Origin: Physcomitrium patens
Lineage: Eukaryota; Streptophyta; Bryopsida; Funariales; Funariaceae
Assembly (NCBI RefSeq): GCF_000002425.4
Contig: NC_037264.1
Coordinates: 6,712,475-6,776,474 of the forward strand
Direction of reading: 5' to 3'
DNA length: 64,000 nt
The notes below the pieces were generated by a model, which did not search any database, was not told the DNA's origin, and saw only the letters and a program-made list of their open reading frames with translations. The position numbers and the translations under genes are program-made. Positions 1 to 14,070 of this stretch are shown here, piece by piece (the first letter of the stretch is position 1; the number at the start of each line of letters is the position of its first letter).

Positions 1-1864
1 ATTATATTTAATTATGTCACAAATAATAAACTAAAATAAAATAAAGAAAATAGTCATTAAAACTTGATTTGATGTGATATTGATTTTTTCATATATAGTG
101 AAAGTAAAATCAGAAATGCACCAACATACATATATACAATAACATCTCATTGTCAAAATTCCTCCTCATATTAATAGCTAAAATGAATCTTACTCATTTG
201 TATATTTACAAACTAATTTAATTCAATGTGCAACTTGTGTATAACAAATCAAACAATTCTTCACATAGTTGTTAACTCAAATAATGGTCATACATAGAAT
301 AGACACATAATTAATAATATCAAAATGATTTCAACCATTTACAAAATTTTACTTTTTTGGACCTACAGGAAATTCCACGTGACATTAGTAGAATATATCA
401 TTTAAGGTAGCAATTGAGCTCAACCAATGACTTCAGCAAAGTTCATCAAATTTAAGCACTCAATAACATGAAAAATCATCTTATCTGCTTGTATTCGAAT
501 GATAGATTTCATCTGACATTCGTGATGTGTTTTGACATCAGGTGATTAAAACCACCAATTCAGACATGTGTTTAACTTGTTGCAGTTATAGTTTATTCCG
601 ATTCGATCAAAGCAGATTCCGACTAATCTCAATATAAAACAGGATACTGAGTGGAAACAGCAACATATTCCAAGGATCTCACAATTCACGTGGGATCCTG
701 ATAAATATCAGAGCACTGTAGACTATTTCAAAAAGATGCTTAATTCATCAACGCATGTCTACTTTCATGATCTTACGTTACAGTGTAGGCAACTGATCCA
801 ACAATGTATATGTATTACTAGTTTTTCCTGCAGCGATGTTTACTAGTCAAGTCGTCTCATGTAATTATTTTTATTCAATCTAAATTCTCAGTGTTAATAA
901 TTGATAGGCTTGCATACTTCTTGTAAAGCACTTGGCCTTGAAATTCGGCTTGTTGAAGGATTGGACTTGAAAGAACTTGGTGAAGACCAACCTCCATGCT
1001 CATTGAGAGCTGTCCTTCTCCAATCTAGTTGCAATGGAGCTTAGTCCCCAATGCACATCAGATGGAGCTTAGAATCAGGCTGGTAGCACGGATTAGCAAC
1101 TTCCAGTGCACTTTAGTATTCACAACTTGTCTTGGCTCTGATCTATCATGATGACTGCCTTCTGACCACCATGTAGATGGATCATGGGCCCTAGAATAAT
1201 AGAGGAAGTGGAACTATGTCCTACTCTCCTCTACATCATTTAGTTGGCTCTACTTCCACTAAAGGAGTGTTTCACTAGCACTACAACTACTAATACAACC
1301 ACACTCAAGCTAGGCCTAACAACATTATCTGAATTGACCTTTGAAGATTATAAATCCATAGAAATCACAATGGATGCCTTTACTATGTCTAAATTTCTCC
1401 ATGTTGTCAAGTAATCTACTATTTGTAGAAACCACTTAGACTAGTTCAAAACCACCGTCGTATTCCTTCATTAGATTATTTCAAATTGCAAATAAATATT
1501 CTAGTATTAAGTAGGTAAGAAAAATGTATACTAGAATGAAAAAGAGATAATAGTATCAGAGGAGGGATAATGCCTTTCTATTCTCATATCAAGTGGAACT
1601 TTTCCATTGCTAACACTAATAATACCAATTGATGATCACCACCCACTATAAGAAGAATAATTACAAATTCTGAGGATAACACAAGATCTAGACAATGCTA
1701 TTAATTTGCCATTGCAACCGTTGAGGTGTGGTAATACAACTATATAGTAAAAAATATAAATATGGATGTTATTTTAGAAGAAACTACTAGATAGATGTAA
1801 TAGAAAAATAAAGATAAATAATAGAAAGGTAGTAAAAGATTTAGTCTTAATACCGCCTTTTATA
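1..1864. other. intergenic, no gene recognised
   Basis: No open reading frame of useful length and no recognisable protein in either strand. The part around 400-1450 is less AT-rich than the rest and contains a CACGTG core near 688, so it could be the decayed flank of a gene, but nothing identifies it. The remainder is AT-rich. Confidence 0.6.
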
Positions 1865-2180
1865 GAAGAGATTTATAAATGTGAATGCAAATTTTGAGAT
1901 AAATTAATTAGTTAGATTAAAGTATATGAGAGTTTTTGTAGATTGAGATCTCAAAAACTTAAGTTTAAAGGTCAGTGAATATTTCTAAGATCTTTAGTAA
2001 TTTGTCAATTAGATTGAAGTGATTTTATTTTATTTTATGGATACTAGTCTTGATTTCCAATATTTGGATAAATTTTGAGAGCTATTCAATAATTCAAAAC
2101 TTTTCATCTTTCTTGTGCTTGTTATCTATGCATTTCTTTCAATTTTGAGAGTAATTCAATAATTCACCAACATAAGGGCA
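1865..2180 (+). repeat. partial copy of a dispersed LTR-like repeat
   Basis: This stretch resembles the first part of the longer repeat at 4860-5922: both read 'gagataaatta.gtaattagatt' then a run ending in 'gtcaat.ta.ttagattgaa'. It lacks the GATTTA-rich array and the terminal part of the longer copy. It is judged a truncated, diverged member of the same family. Confidence 0.4.
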
Positions 2181-2458
2181 TAATTGAGAATATTAGAGAT
2201 CTTCAATTAATATACAAAAGCAAGAAGAATCTAATGCTGCATCCCAATAATTTGACAAGAATAACTAGAGAAAAAATAAGGCCACCATGATGTAGAAGAC
2301 TGCCTTAGACTACCTTCATTGGTTGTTAGAAGAAAAAAACAACCTCTTTGCAGAATGAAGTAATAATGAACATGCAATAATCCTTGTAATTCTTCAATCA
2401 ATAGGATTTAGCCTAATACCACATCCACCAATAAATAAAATCAATAACAAAAAAAATA

Positions 2459-2461
<3 letters not shown>

Positions 2462-2505
<44 letters not shown>

Positions 2506-2507
2506 AT
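2462..2507. repeat. compound microsatellite (AT)n(GT)n
   Basis: About 16 AT units pass directly into about six GT units. It is a simple sequence repeat in intergenic DNA. Confidence 0.95.
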
Positions 2508-4859
2508 GATTTTACATATTCTTTAAAGATATGTCAATTAGATGCCTTCCAAGTTACCTTCTAAATTGAGATTTTCTACTAGAATTTCTACACATAACTA
2601 AAATTTATCTACTAATTCTATTTTATTTTTATTTAGCATCTTCTATACTCATCTTCAATTAATGATTTCTAATTAACACTATTTTTGCATTCTTTTTTTC
2701 TAAAACAACTCATGAGTTGATTTGATAACTTACAACAAGCATACTTGTTATTATAAATTTCAACAAGTTTGTAGCTAATGACTCTTGACAATGAACCTAG
2801 ACATTAGTTTTCTTTGAGGCACTAAGCTTATTAGGTTGTCAAAAGATTACATGATAATCTTTTAATTGGATATAAATAGCTTTGCTTCTGTAGCCTTCAA
2901 GATCTTTAAGATTAAAGACAAAAAAATTATAATATGAGGGAATAAAAGCCCATATACTTTATGCTTTGGCATCAATAAGGTGTGGTCTTAACTCCAATGG
3001 CTAATCATTTAATTTTATGGTCTCTTTTTTTATCAATGAAGCACCATTGCATGCAAATATGGCTTTTAATTACTAATTTATTAAAAAAATAACTCATATT
3101 CTTCTAACATCCTCACTTGTAGTTAAATAAAGGACTTTATCACCATAATGTTTGCATAAATTGGCAATATTGATAGAACATGGAGTGTCTTAAAAAAAAA
3201 ATCCCTTCAAAGAATCTGTTGAATATTTATTTTTCCTAATTTTTTGCCAAAGTAACAAAGATACATTAAACTTATAGCTTATTACTTGCATGCCAATTTA
3301 TGCAAAAAAATGACTCAAACTTCTTCAACCTTAGTAAGTTTAAGACCCATTTCCTCTTAATTATTGTTCTTTGACTTTAAAGTACCAACATAGTCATGAA
3401 AATACTTCTAAATAGTAAAGCATATGCCAAAAATCTATACGAAAGTATTAAAGTCCATAGCTTAGCCTAGGAAAAAAATAATGTCTCTTAATGATATCAG
3501 AAGCAATTGTAGTACCAATTAAGAAGTCCATAGCATGCTTTTTTTTATTAACATTATGTTCTTCATGCATTTGAAAATTAACATCTCAAACCATACTAGG
3601 TCTACATGTTCAAAATACAAATGATATTGGAAATATTATGAAGGTAAGAAATGCACAATGACGACCCTCTACCTTATTAACTAAGATAAGAAGAGGTTCA
3701 CCAATCTTAGTGACAACCAAAGAAATTGAATTAGCATCCAAGATATCATCAATATGGTGTTTAAGAGGTCGTTTAACTCTAGAAAGTATTTTATAAGCAC
3801 GTGAGATAAAGCTAAGTTAGTCCAAATTAACCAAAATCAATAGATATAGAAGTCCAAAGCCATAGCATCCTCAAAGGTTGAAAGACCAAGGAGTTAGTTA
3901 ATTTTTTGATCAAACTCCAATATTTATATTTGACTGTAATTTAATAAAAGTACATTTTCAAAAATGTATTCAAGTGGTATAATTTGATGCATAAACTAAT
4001 ATTTTATAAATTACATCAAATCTCTTAATAAATTGGATTAAAGGTCATTCAACCCTTGACCTGCTCTAATACTTGAATGATCTTGACAATGCCATGCAAT
4101 AATTAATAAGTCAATTTTGCCTAATTTCTTCAAATTTTTATTATTAATGAAGCTAACATCTTAAAGAAATTAGATAAAATAAACAAAAATAATAAAAATT
4201 TATAATTGCTTAGAATATAAAATCAATAACCTTTTGTGATAATGTCAAATGGCTTGATTAGGTATAATTCCAATATCCATACAAATGTATCATCTAATAA
4301 TAAGACCAATTATTAATAATACTATCAAATCTATATTAATACTTACAAAGAATTCCATAAGGATAATACATTTATTTGGTGAATGCCAATGAATAGGTTG
4401 AGCAAAGATAGGTAATAAATAAGAATTTGGTATCTTCAATATATTTAATTGAGATATAATCTCTTGATATTAGTAAAAAAGTTTTGCATTTATTTTCCTT
4501 GGTGGAAATGGATCCTTCTAATGTCTTATATGAACTTCTAAGATAGTAGATTATTTGATTCTATAGAATTTGATATAAATACTAATATTTCTTCTAATAG
4601 AACTAATTTACAGAATAAGTTAGATGCCAATGCATTACAATCAAATAAAGTTTCCAGTAACATAATCATGACATTGTCATATAATAATATGATTATTAGG
4701 TGAAAAAAGAAAGATTATCTTTTATAATAGAATAGCCTAATAGAGGTTTTTTTAAGCTTATCAAAATTAATAATATACTTGGCAAGTTTAGATTTAAAAA
4801 AATAAAAATAAGTTTATAAATATGAATATTTCATGAATTTTATAGCATATTTATAAATA
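2508..4859. other. AT-rich intergenic, no gene recognised
   Basis: There is no ORF of note. Some stretches (about 3660-3780 on the minus strand) read as short protein-like fragments broken by stops. They may be very old transposon remains, but no domain could be named. Confidence 0.5.
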
Positions 4860-5922
4860 AATATTTGAAAATTTATTGTTGTGCTTTTTATAAATGTATA
4901 TAAGAAATTTGAGATAAATTAAGTAATTAGATTGAAGCATATAAGAATTTTTATAGATTATGGTCACAAAAATTAGAATTTAAAGGATTTGTGAGGATTT
5001 TAAAGATATTTGTCAATCTATTAGTTGGATTGAAATATAAATTTGTTCAAAGATAGTTAGCTTGACTTTTAAGAATTATGAAATTTTTTGAACCAATTGA
5101 ATGGTGAAATTAAGAGATCGTAGTTTGGAAATATCAACATTAAGGTTGGAGAAGGAAGCCGACCAACACCTCAGTAGAATTTAAGAAGCATCATCTATTT
5201 GGTATGTGTGATCTTCTTCAAACTTTTTGTTGTTATTGAAAACTTAGTTGTTTCAAAGATTACAAATTTTGAGTCAAAATCAATGATTCAAGCATTAGTT
5301 ATTGAATTTTCAACCTATTATAGGATTTGTTAAGATTTTATTTAAGATTTAGGATTTGATTAAAGATTAATTAGAATTGATTTAGGATCTAAGATTTGCT
5401 TAGGATTTGAATTAAGATTTGTCTTGGATTTGATTAAGATTTAATTAGGATTTAAGATTTGTTTTGATTTTGATTAGGATTTGATTAAGATTTGAGATTT
5501 TATTAGAATTTATTTAGGATTTTATTAAGATTTAATTAAGGTTTTATTAGAATTTTATTAAGATTTGATTTAAGATTTGATTAAAATTAATTTATGATTT
5601 CATTAGGATTTTTTGAAGATTATATTAGGATTTGATTAAGGTTCAATTAAGATTTTTATATTTGATATATTTTTTAAAGATTTATTTATTATATATATAT
5701 ATATTTTATTAAAATTAATTTATGATTAATTTATATTTCTTTTATAAGTTCTTGAGACTTCTTTTGAATTTAATTAAATCTTAATTAATATTTTTATAAT
5801 TTAAAATAGAATTATTTTAGGATTCTATTAGAGTTTTTAGAATCATCTTGTTGGAAGTTCCATTTTTCATTCTATAGTTAGGTATCTAGTGCATTTTCAA
5901 GTAGATTTCATACAATACAACA
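4860..5922 (+). repeat. diverged LTR-like repeat, left copy
   Basis: Its inverted partner begins at 18369. The shared end here reads '...aggtatctagtgcattttc...' and finishes in TACAACA at 5922; the partner begins TGTTGTATA and carries the complement of the same text. The TG...CA terminus and about 1 kb length fit an old LTR. From about 5326 to 5660 it holds a degenerate array of GATTTGATTA/GATTTAATTA-like units roughly 12 bp long. The left boundary is uncertain. Because the two copies are inverted, they cannot be the LTR pair of one element. Confidence 0.5.
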
Positions 5923-8900
5923 ATGGTTTTTACAAATGTGACTAAAATAAATTCTTTTCTTCTATCACTAATAAGCCATTTTGGTCTAATCTATGTTTTT
6001 TTAGTCTAATTATTTAGACCAAAATCAAATAGATAAAGTGTTCTTTGGTCAACTAAAATATCATAGTTGGTGGCACTAGTCATTGCACACTTTAGAAGCA
6101 AGCATAAATAAAGTAGTCTAGATCTAGTACAAAATATTAATTACAATCACTGCCTGATATAATCAATAGCTTGCTTCATGCTTTCTACTAAATTGATAAT
6201 GGTGAAAGAACAAGTCTCCAAGTTTGTAGGAATTTGACCTAATTCTTGAGTAATCTATTTATCATTCATAATTGATTCACTCTCAAAATCCATCATAAAG
6301 TATAATGGTGTAACATGAGTAGTATTACTATTAGTATGACTAATAATAAGCACATTATTATATTATATGTTGTCTTATTTGAGAATGCATTAGGCATTTA
6401 GATATAAAAGGTGAAGTTATGTTTTACAAGTATCCAAGTAATTCTAATAGGTTTTATCCATATAAGAAGAATGTAATTTTAATTTTAATTCAAAAATACT
6501 TAAAGCTAATATAAAGTACTTAAAAACACTCTTCTTGGTAACCTCAATTATATACAAACTTCAATTGTCTTATTACTTTTATAATTAGGTAATTTTGATT
6601 TCTCTTTGTGAGTCCTAATCCTAATCAATGAGCTTCAATAAGGTTTAACTTCTAATTTGATTGTCTACTTGGAATAAAATTTTGCATAAAAATGTCATAA
6701 TAAATCTTCTATATGTTCGTGACAAATTCAGCTCAATTCAACTTATAGATTGTAAGAAAACATCCAAAAAATTGCACTAATGTCACTTGGCTACCAACTT
6801 AAAGATCGATGCAGATGTTCTAGTAGCAATTTCTCCTTCTCCAAGTATTAATTTCAGCTCAAAATTAGAGTATAGCTTGTTTTTTAAGTCTTTTAATACT
6901 ATGCCAAATTTCACCTTGTTTCAATTAGTAGATCTTTAGATATTATAGAAATCCTAGTCAACTTCAAATTGCTAACTTCCGATATCTTCTTATACCAAAA
7001 TCCAAATATCTTCCAATTGCACTATTAGATTAATACAAAAAAAATTGCACACTTAATACACTCAATTAAACAAGTGATGTCAAATTTTGAATTATAGATA
7101 TAATACCAATTACACAAACTAGCAAAAAATACTAGCTCTAATTGTATTGCATAAATTCAAAGTCACCAATACAAATCTTGATTTTGAACAACAATTGCAA
7201 AGTCATTCCAAATTTCATTAAAATAAGCCTTATGCTTATAGAATAAGCTTAAAGCTAACTTTGCAATCTAAGTTACTGATCTCTATATGCATCTATTCTT
7301 TACCCTAGGCAGTCGTTTTAATGGCTAGAGGTTTGATTTTAATCCTATCCTACAAAAAGTCAACCTTTAGATATCAATCCAATCTATCTTAGGAATATTT
7401 TAGTCCAATCTTATCCTTAATTTAATCTTAGTATCAATCATATTAATTATTTATCTCTTTTATTCTATTTTTATTAATTTATGGCCTTTCTAAAGTAATA
7501 TAAGAATTTTTATAGCCTAAAAGGTAAAATTACTAACCAATCTTTAACCAATTAGCTATTATAATAAAAAAATAAATTAAGAAGCTTTTATAAAAGCCAT
7601 ATTTAATTTTCTTGAATTATTATTGAATCAAGATAATTAGATATTAATTAAAAATTTATTTTTGATTATATTTTCATTATATAGTCATGTATTAGAATAT
7701 GACAATATTATTGTTATTAACTGATTGTACAACTCTTGGACATAAGTTTTGATATTTTCAAGCATGTATAACCACAATGTTAGACAAAAATGCTATCCAT
7801 GTAGCAAATGACACTTCACTTGAAGGATTTATATTTGTATCATTTAAGTAACCTTTCATTAAATATGGCAATAGTTTCATCTATAAGCTTTGCTTACAAC
7901 TTAGCAAAATACTTCTCTATTAAAGGCTTTGTGATTGCTTAAGCTACCTATATAAATAGAATATGTACTTTGCCTTTCAAAATTTTGACAATTTGGTTCT
8001 CAATAAATACATCTCTTGACTCTATTGCAAATCAAGTCAAATGAGTTTATATAGTAGATAGAGTATTTTCCTTTTCAAGTCAAAAATCTTTAATGTGTTG
8101 TATTCAATCATGCCAAAAAACTTCCATATTTATTCTTTAAGTATCTAATAAATACGTGGAGAGGCTCAAATGATGGTGGCTTTCCTATTATATACAAAGT
8201 TGTCTTCATTGCTTAAGTCATTCATGACAAAAGAGATGAAGTATTGGCTAAAGAAGTAGCTATTCTTTTTCCTTCAATATCTTCTACAAATGTATCAATT
8301 TTTCTTTGGATTAGATCTTTTTTTTTTCTTTGTAAGTATTAAACTTGAAATAGACTCTCTTTAAGAGCTGAAATAAGTTCTATTCTTGCTTTCCAATAAT
8401 CATTTGCTTTCAAAAATTCAAGTGAATATTCTTTATTTCATCTCCCATAGATTTAGAATATCTCATGCTCGAAGTATTGTAGTAAGAATTCAAAGGCATA
8501 CCATTCATTGAAAGTGGGAGACCTTTGATGTTTTTTTTTCATCTACATTTGAAATTTGAGCTTCTAATCTAATAAAAAAATGCCCTCACCTTGTCTCAAA
8601 AACCAATTTTTTACTATGCTACAAGGATCATCTTCTATCTTGTAAAATATATCCACTTTGAAGATCCAAAGTCTCCTAGTAATATTCAATGCTAAAAAAA
8701 AACCTCGATAGTATCTACCATTTGCCCAAAGTCTTTGATATGATCACTATCTAAGTAATTTGGTAAATGGGATCAATAATATTGATTCTTAGTATATATA
8801 TAATAATAATAATAATAATAAATATTTTAATAGCTATAATTATTTAAAGGCTAAAAGGACAATCTATACTTGTAAACACCACCAAGCTTTGCAATTTATC

Positions 8901-10583
8901 AATCATCACTTTCGGATCACCATAAATCTAACATATCTATAAATAGAAGAATCTTGCTATTCACCAATCTAATCTTATCCTTATAATATATCTATTAATA
9001 TAAATTAGAAAAAATATAAAATAAGATAATTACAAAAAAAAATTTGAGACCAATATCTATAATTAAGAAAAGACATAAAAAAAAATCTAAAAATCTATAT
9101 TAGATCCTCATTTCTAATAATATAGAAGTAAAAATCAAAAGTGAATCAAAGCAAGTAATACTCGCTTGTGGTTGGTGGTTACAAATTGTACAACTTGTTG
9201 ATAATAAAAGATACATATAATAAAATAAAATTTAGAAAAGTGAAAGAAATTTAAAAAACTCACTTAAAAAGAAATTGAAATTTAATAAATGCAACTTCAA
9301 TGCTTTCAATAATATCTATTCTAAAAATCAAGAATATTGATGAATTCTTTGGGCCTCTTTTATATAAAATTGACTAAAAAATGATCAAATTTGGACTCCA
9401 TATGTACTTGGAGTGACCTTCTAAACTTTATACTTAAAAATTTTGAATAATATTTTTTAATGGTCTTATGATTGTACAATAAGCCTATGACCATGTAAGC
9501 TTAGCACCATGGTCTTGTGGCTGCTTATCCTTACAATTAAGGCCCCCTTAATTGCAAATATTTATAACCATGTAAGAGCTCGTGACTACAAATGTCTATC
9601 ACTATGAGATCTTGTGACCATATAGCCTTATCACCATATGATACAGACTATCTTTGTTTATTGCCAAAAGTTTCCAACTACCATTGCAAGCCATTACATA
9701 TCTTTCTTTCTTTCTTTCTTTTTTTGTTTTGTTTTTTTTTGTTTGTCTCACACAATTTTGTGTACGCAACTTATACACTATGCCTAATATAGTACTATAC
9801 AAAAGATTATACTCTTCCAATTGAGTCTTTGTATCAAAATTAACAAGTTTAATATGCTACACCAGAACACTACATGATACCACTCAATGCACGATGCAAC
9901 AAAAAATGATAACAAAAAATAATAGATTGTGTCTTTATGCACTAAAACTCCAAGCATTAAAACCTTGACTTTGTACCTAGACCACATCTTAGAACCTTGC
10001 AATCCTTGATAGCGCTACAACCTTATGTTCTCTTTGTGAGCTAAAATAAACGTCTACAAGTTAGAAGTTTATTCTAATTCAAAACAAATGGATTAAGTAG
10101 GTAAATTCTAGAAATTTTAGCTTTTCTTCAATCAAAATTAATTCACATGTAAAACTCCTTAAATCATCAAAGTGGTCAAGCAAATTTTCTATTACCATCT
10201 CACACTTATGATAATAAGACACAAGACAAATTCCATGCAATTAAAAATATATATATATATATAATTTTTATTTTATTTTATTTTATTTTTATCTTATATT
10301 AATTTTTATTTAATTAATTTTCATCCTAGAATACTATTTCATCTACTTGCTTTATCCATATTTAAAAATTCATCTTTCATTAAAACTTCATCCAAAATAA
10401 TTCATCCAATTTAAAATCCTTAAAACCCTAATATAACTTCAACCAATCTCAGCCCTTCATCTGCTACCTGATATTCATTCAATTAAAATTATTAGTAGAC
10501 CTAACTTCATCCACCTAACATCTCATCAGGGAATAGCAATTGGTTGAATAAAAATTTAAAGTGGTCACGGTTCCACCTCCACC
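5923..10583. other. AT-rich intergenic, no gene recognised
   Basis: No supported gene. It includes an (ATA)n microsatellite (about 8797-8824), an (AT)n tract (about 10243-10263), and TTTC/T-rich runs (about 9700-9740). A short region at 9470-9640 repeats a motif like 'gaccatgtaagct..caccat' several times imperfectly. Short ORFs at 9592-10002 are low-complexity and are not considered genes. Confidence 0.55.
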
Positions 10584-10622
10584 AGAAGGTGATGATGAAC
10601 TGATGTTGATGAATCACCTTCT
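10584..10622. other. perfect 10-bp inverted repeat
   Basis: AGAAGGTGAT (10584-10593) and ATCACCTTCT (10613-10622) are exact reverse complements around a 19-nt loop. It lies at the edge of the GC-richer block that follows. Function unknown; it could be chance. Confidence 0.6.
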
Positions 10623-10929
10623 AGAACTGGATTCCTTTGGTTTAAGTTAATGATTAATGTTGCTGACAAATTCAAGAGTATGAGGAAACACTTTAAAAGG
10701 AGTGTTACGAGTATTGGTTCTATTGATAGTTTAGCTCTCTCCTAAGCAGTTGGATGCGCTACAATTGATCCTTCTATTATCATCTGTAATTCCAATCTAA
10801 TTAACAACCTGTGGCCCAGTACCCTGATCGACAACAATATAATTCTCAAACCATAGAGCCAACCAGCAATAATTTGTTCATCTAATTGCATGCACATTAA
10901 TAGCTACGATTTTATTTTTCCTTTTCTAT

Positions 10930-12715
10930 ATGTTAAATTCACGCCTTCCTTCCCTGCTATATAGAACTCTCAACGAGTCCTTTCTACCATCAGCCTTCCG
11001 CAGACACGATCAAGGCTATTCACAATTATGTCAAGGCAACCGATGCCCTTGTAGTCCTTCCGTGTCTGGATCTCCTTCCTCACAACAATGTTGCAGTAGT
11101 AAAATCAGTATCCAAGTTTAGCATTTGGGCTCCGCAACGTCAATAATGGACAACTTGCTATAATTCACGACTTCCTGCAACAACTCTGGCACCCTCAGCC
11201 ATAAACAAAGTGGATCACGTCAAAGGGGACAGTGCATATACCATAGAATCACCACCGTCAAGAGAATAAAAAACTGAGAGTGGGTAGAATGTTGTCGTAA
11301 AGTCCTGAATTCTAAGTAAATGGCAACGATATGAACTGATGTGGAAGAGGTAAAGGATGAGAAGAATTGCGACTGATAGCGAGATCAGCAGCCTGCAGCC
11401 AGGCAGTAGTGCATAGTCTACATTTGAAAATGATTATGATCGTCGACAACTGCAGCAACCCCCCTTTCACCTCGATTGCATTGTTCCTGTCTTGGCCAAT
11501 AATCAACCATCTTTGCATCAATGGAACCTCTACCGCTGCACATATATCAATCCACAACTCGCCCTTCCATGCAGCGCTGAACCACCGCAACACTGCCGAT
11601 GGTCACAGCAATAGATAAGCCTAACCGCAATCGATTCTTAATGGCGCGCTTTTGCCGACGCCGCTTCAGCAACAAAAAGGTACAACTTGATGCCGCACTT
11701 GAGCCACCGGTGATGTTGACGTAGAGTAAAAGAGAACAAAAAAAACGACTAGCGAATGGATGCAACTTGAGTCAGTGAGGGTCAGTGCAGCAATTAAAAT
11801 AAGGTTGTCGACAGCAACTGCAATGCCACTATGAAGATGTCCACGCTGACTCCAACGGAATACCAAGTCAGAACCATAAAAACCAATACAGCATAGTTGC
11901 CAGCTACAACAAAGGCTGTTGCAAGGTCTCGGAGCTTAGAATCAACCACCGCCAAAGACAAGCAGTTCCTACAACTAGAGGAGTAGCAAGATAAAAACGA
12001 AATTTACACTCCCTTGCAAAGTCACAGAAATTGAGGACAATAACGTTGAATTGAAGTGGAAAAGACAACATAAACAAGAACCAACGGCACCACCGCAGAC
12101 GGACCTCCAAAAACACCCAGACAAAGAAAATCAAGGAAAAAAAAAAAAAAAACTTCATTGCTCCACACTCCAATGTCAAATTGCTAGGCAACCATAGGAG
12201 CAATATTTTTCAGCATTGACACCCAACAACACCAACCCACAGAGTCCTCGCCTTAGCCACAACAGACATCAAAATTGCGGAGCTCTTGCTAAAAAATATG
12301 AGAGAGTAGCCACAAATTGCCGCAACCTGAACTTTCTGGGACACAAAAGAAAACCGATCACTATGATCACTTCCGTCGATGGCAACTAGAGCCATAACGA
12401 GCTAGGGAGAACTAGGGAGGGCACCGCCACTCCTTGAACGTTAACGATTCCGTTGTAGAACACCCGAATAGGAGCTCCACCTTGATCACCAAAAGAACTA
12501 GAATGATGCACCGAAGCACCTCCACCCCACCAAAACCCCGCAGCAGCATACGCACATCGATAAAAACTCAAAGGGCAAAATTCCATCTTGATCGGAGTCA
12601 GAATCAGTGTAAGAAAAAAAAAACAAAAAAACAAGAGAGATGGGATCCGGGGAGGCCATGACCCCTATAGACAAAGAGGTTGCCGCAGATCACAGGCAAC
12701 CTCTTGCCCTCGTAA
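10930..12715. other. GC-richer block of unknown origin
   Basis: This block is clearly richer in GC than the AT-rich DNA on both sides and resembles the composition of the gene island at 25-33 kb. It holds several overlapping short ORFs on both strands (60-100 codons), none with a recognisable domain. One minus-strand ORF (12386-12634) ends with FYNGIVNV, which is similar to the core of the TIFY motif, but the residues that normally follow in a ZIM domain are absent. It may be a gene relic, UTR or non-coding transcript, or transposon interior. No LTRs or terminal repeats were found around it. Confidence 0.4.
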
Positions 12716-12827
12716 TCTTTTCTATTTTTCCCTTTATTTTTCTTTTTCTTTTTTTTCTTCTGTTTTCTTATTTCTTTTTCTCTTTTTTTTTTCCTTCTCA
12801 TCTTCTTTTTGATTTTCCTTACTTCTA

Positions 12828-12860
<33 letters not shown>

Positions 12861-12913
12861 CTTATTCCTTGATTTGCTTCTAACTTATATTTCTTTTTAT
12901 TAATTTTTCTATT

Positions 12914-12949
<36 letters not shown>

Positions 12950-12950
12950 T
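12716..12950. repeat. pyrimidine tract followed by two (AT)n microsatellites
   Basis: A T/C-rich stretch (12716-12815) is followed by AT dinucleotide tracts at about 12834-12861 and 12919-12947. All are low-complexity. The ORFs calculated across it are artefacts of composition. Confidence 0.9.
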
Positions 12951-14070
12951 TAGAGACTATTAATAAATAGAGTTTTTTTTCTTTTGACACAAAAGCTACT
13001 TTTTTTAGTCCTTCATTTAATATTAGCTAACTTAAAAAGACATATTTATTGTAGAATTTTGTCTTATTAAACTCTATCCTAGGTTATATGTCCTCTATTA
13101 GCAATCTATTTTTTATTTTTTTCCCTTAAAATTCTACTACTAATTCACAAAATCTATGATTTTAAAGCACAATAAGTGCATTTTTTGTACTTAGTATCCA
13201 AGTAAGTCAATTTTGTGACTCACACTCCTATTTAGTGCCGCATTGCAACCCGCCCTAATATACTCCGTCCATCGATACAACCTATTATTTGCACTGCAAA
13301 CTTGTCCCGCTTCTATACCACGGCATATTTCAGTATAGTACTACAATCCTAACAATATCCAATAGTACAATTGCACTCCAATATTTGTTGCAATACACTA
13401 GTACTTGGCCCAACTAGGTTCTAGTACCCAACACAGCAATACTCAAAACCTAAGAACAAAAATAAATCAAAATTATAAAATAGTTTTTTTTTTTTTTAAG
13501 TTATTATTATTGTTTTTTTAATATTTTTTTTTATCTATTTCAATCTAACTTGCTATACTATGAATTAAAAAAAAATGAAAGATTCTTATTATGTAAAAGA
13601 TTAGAAATCTACACCAAATTAAATCAATCTATCTCTTATACTACAAAAAGAGAATCTAAGAATACAAGTATGAAAATAGAAAAAACTCTAAGCTTTACCA
13701 AAATAGCTAAATCACTATAGCCAAGAAAAACCTTACAACAAGTTCTCTTTCTTTGAAAAATCATTCATAAGACTTAATTTGATAAGAATGTCAAGTTAAG
13801 GATTTTTTTTCTATTTAAATATCCAAATTCTAGTTGACATTAACAAAGTCAACTAACAAAAAACAATCAATAGATGAAAAACCACTAAGCAAACTAAACT
13901 ATATATATTTGAGAAAAATTTGGCACTTGATGCCATATCATATGATAGGAAGTATTGTGTTTATTTTTTACTTCTTACTAAAGATTGAAGCAACAACCTC
14001 AATGCAATTACAATTGTAGAAAATAATCTTGAACAAATTTGATGCAAATCCAACATCATCAATCACAAGC
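12951..14070. other. intergenic, no gene recognised
   Basis: AT-rich with a T-run near 13483-13498. No coding signal. Immediately left of the solo LTR. Confidence 0.6.

Noticed and set aside
9592-10002. Overlapping short ORFs near 9.6-10.0 kb
   Set aside because: Low-complexity and present on both strands; no start context or domain.
12386-12634. Calling a JAZ/TIFY gene from FYNGIVNV
   Set aside because: Only eight residues resemble the motif, and the ZIM-domain residues that follow and the Jas motif are missing.
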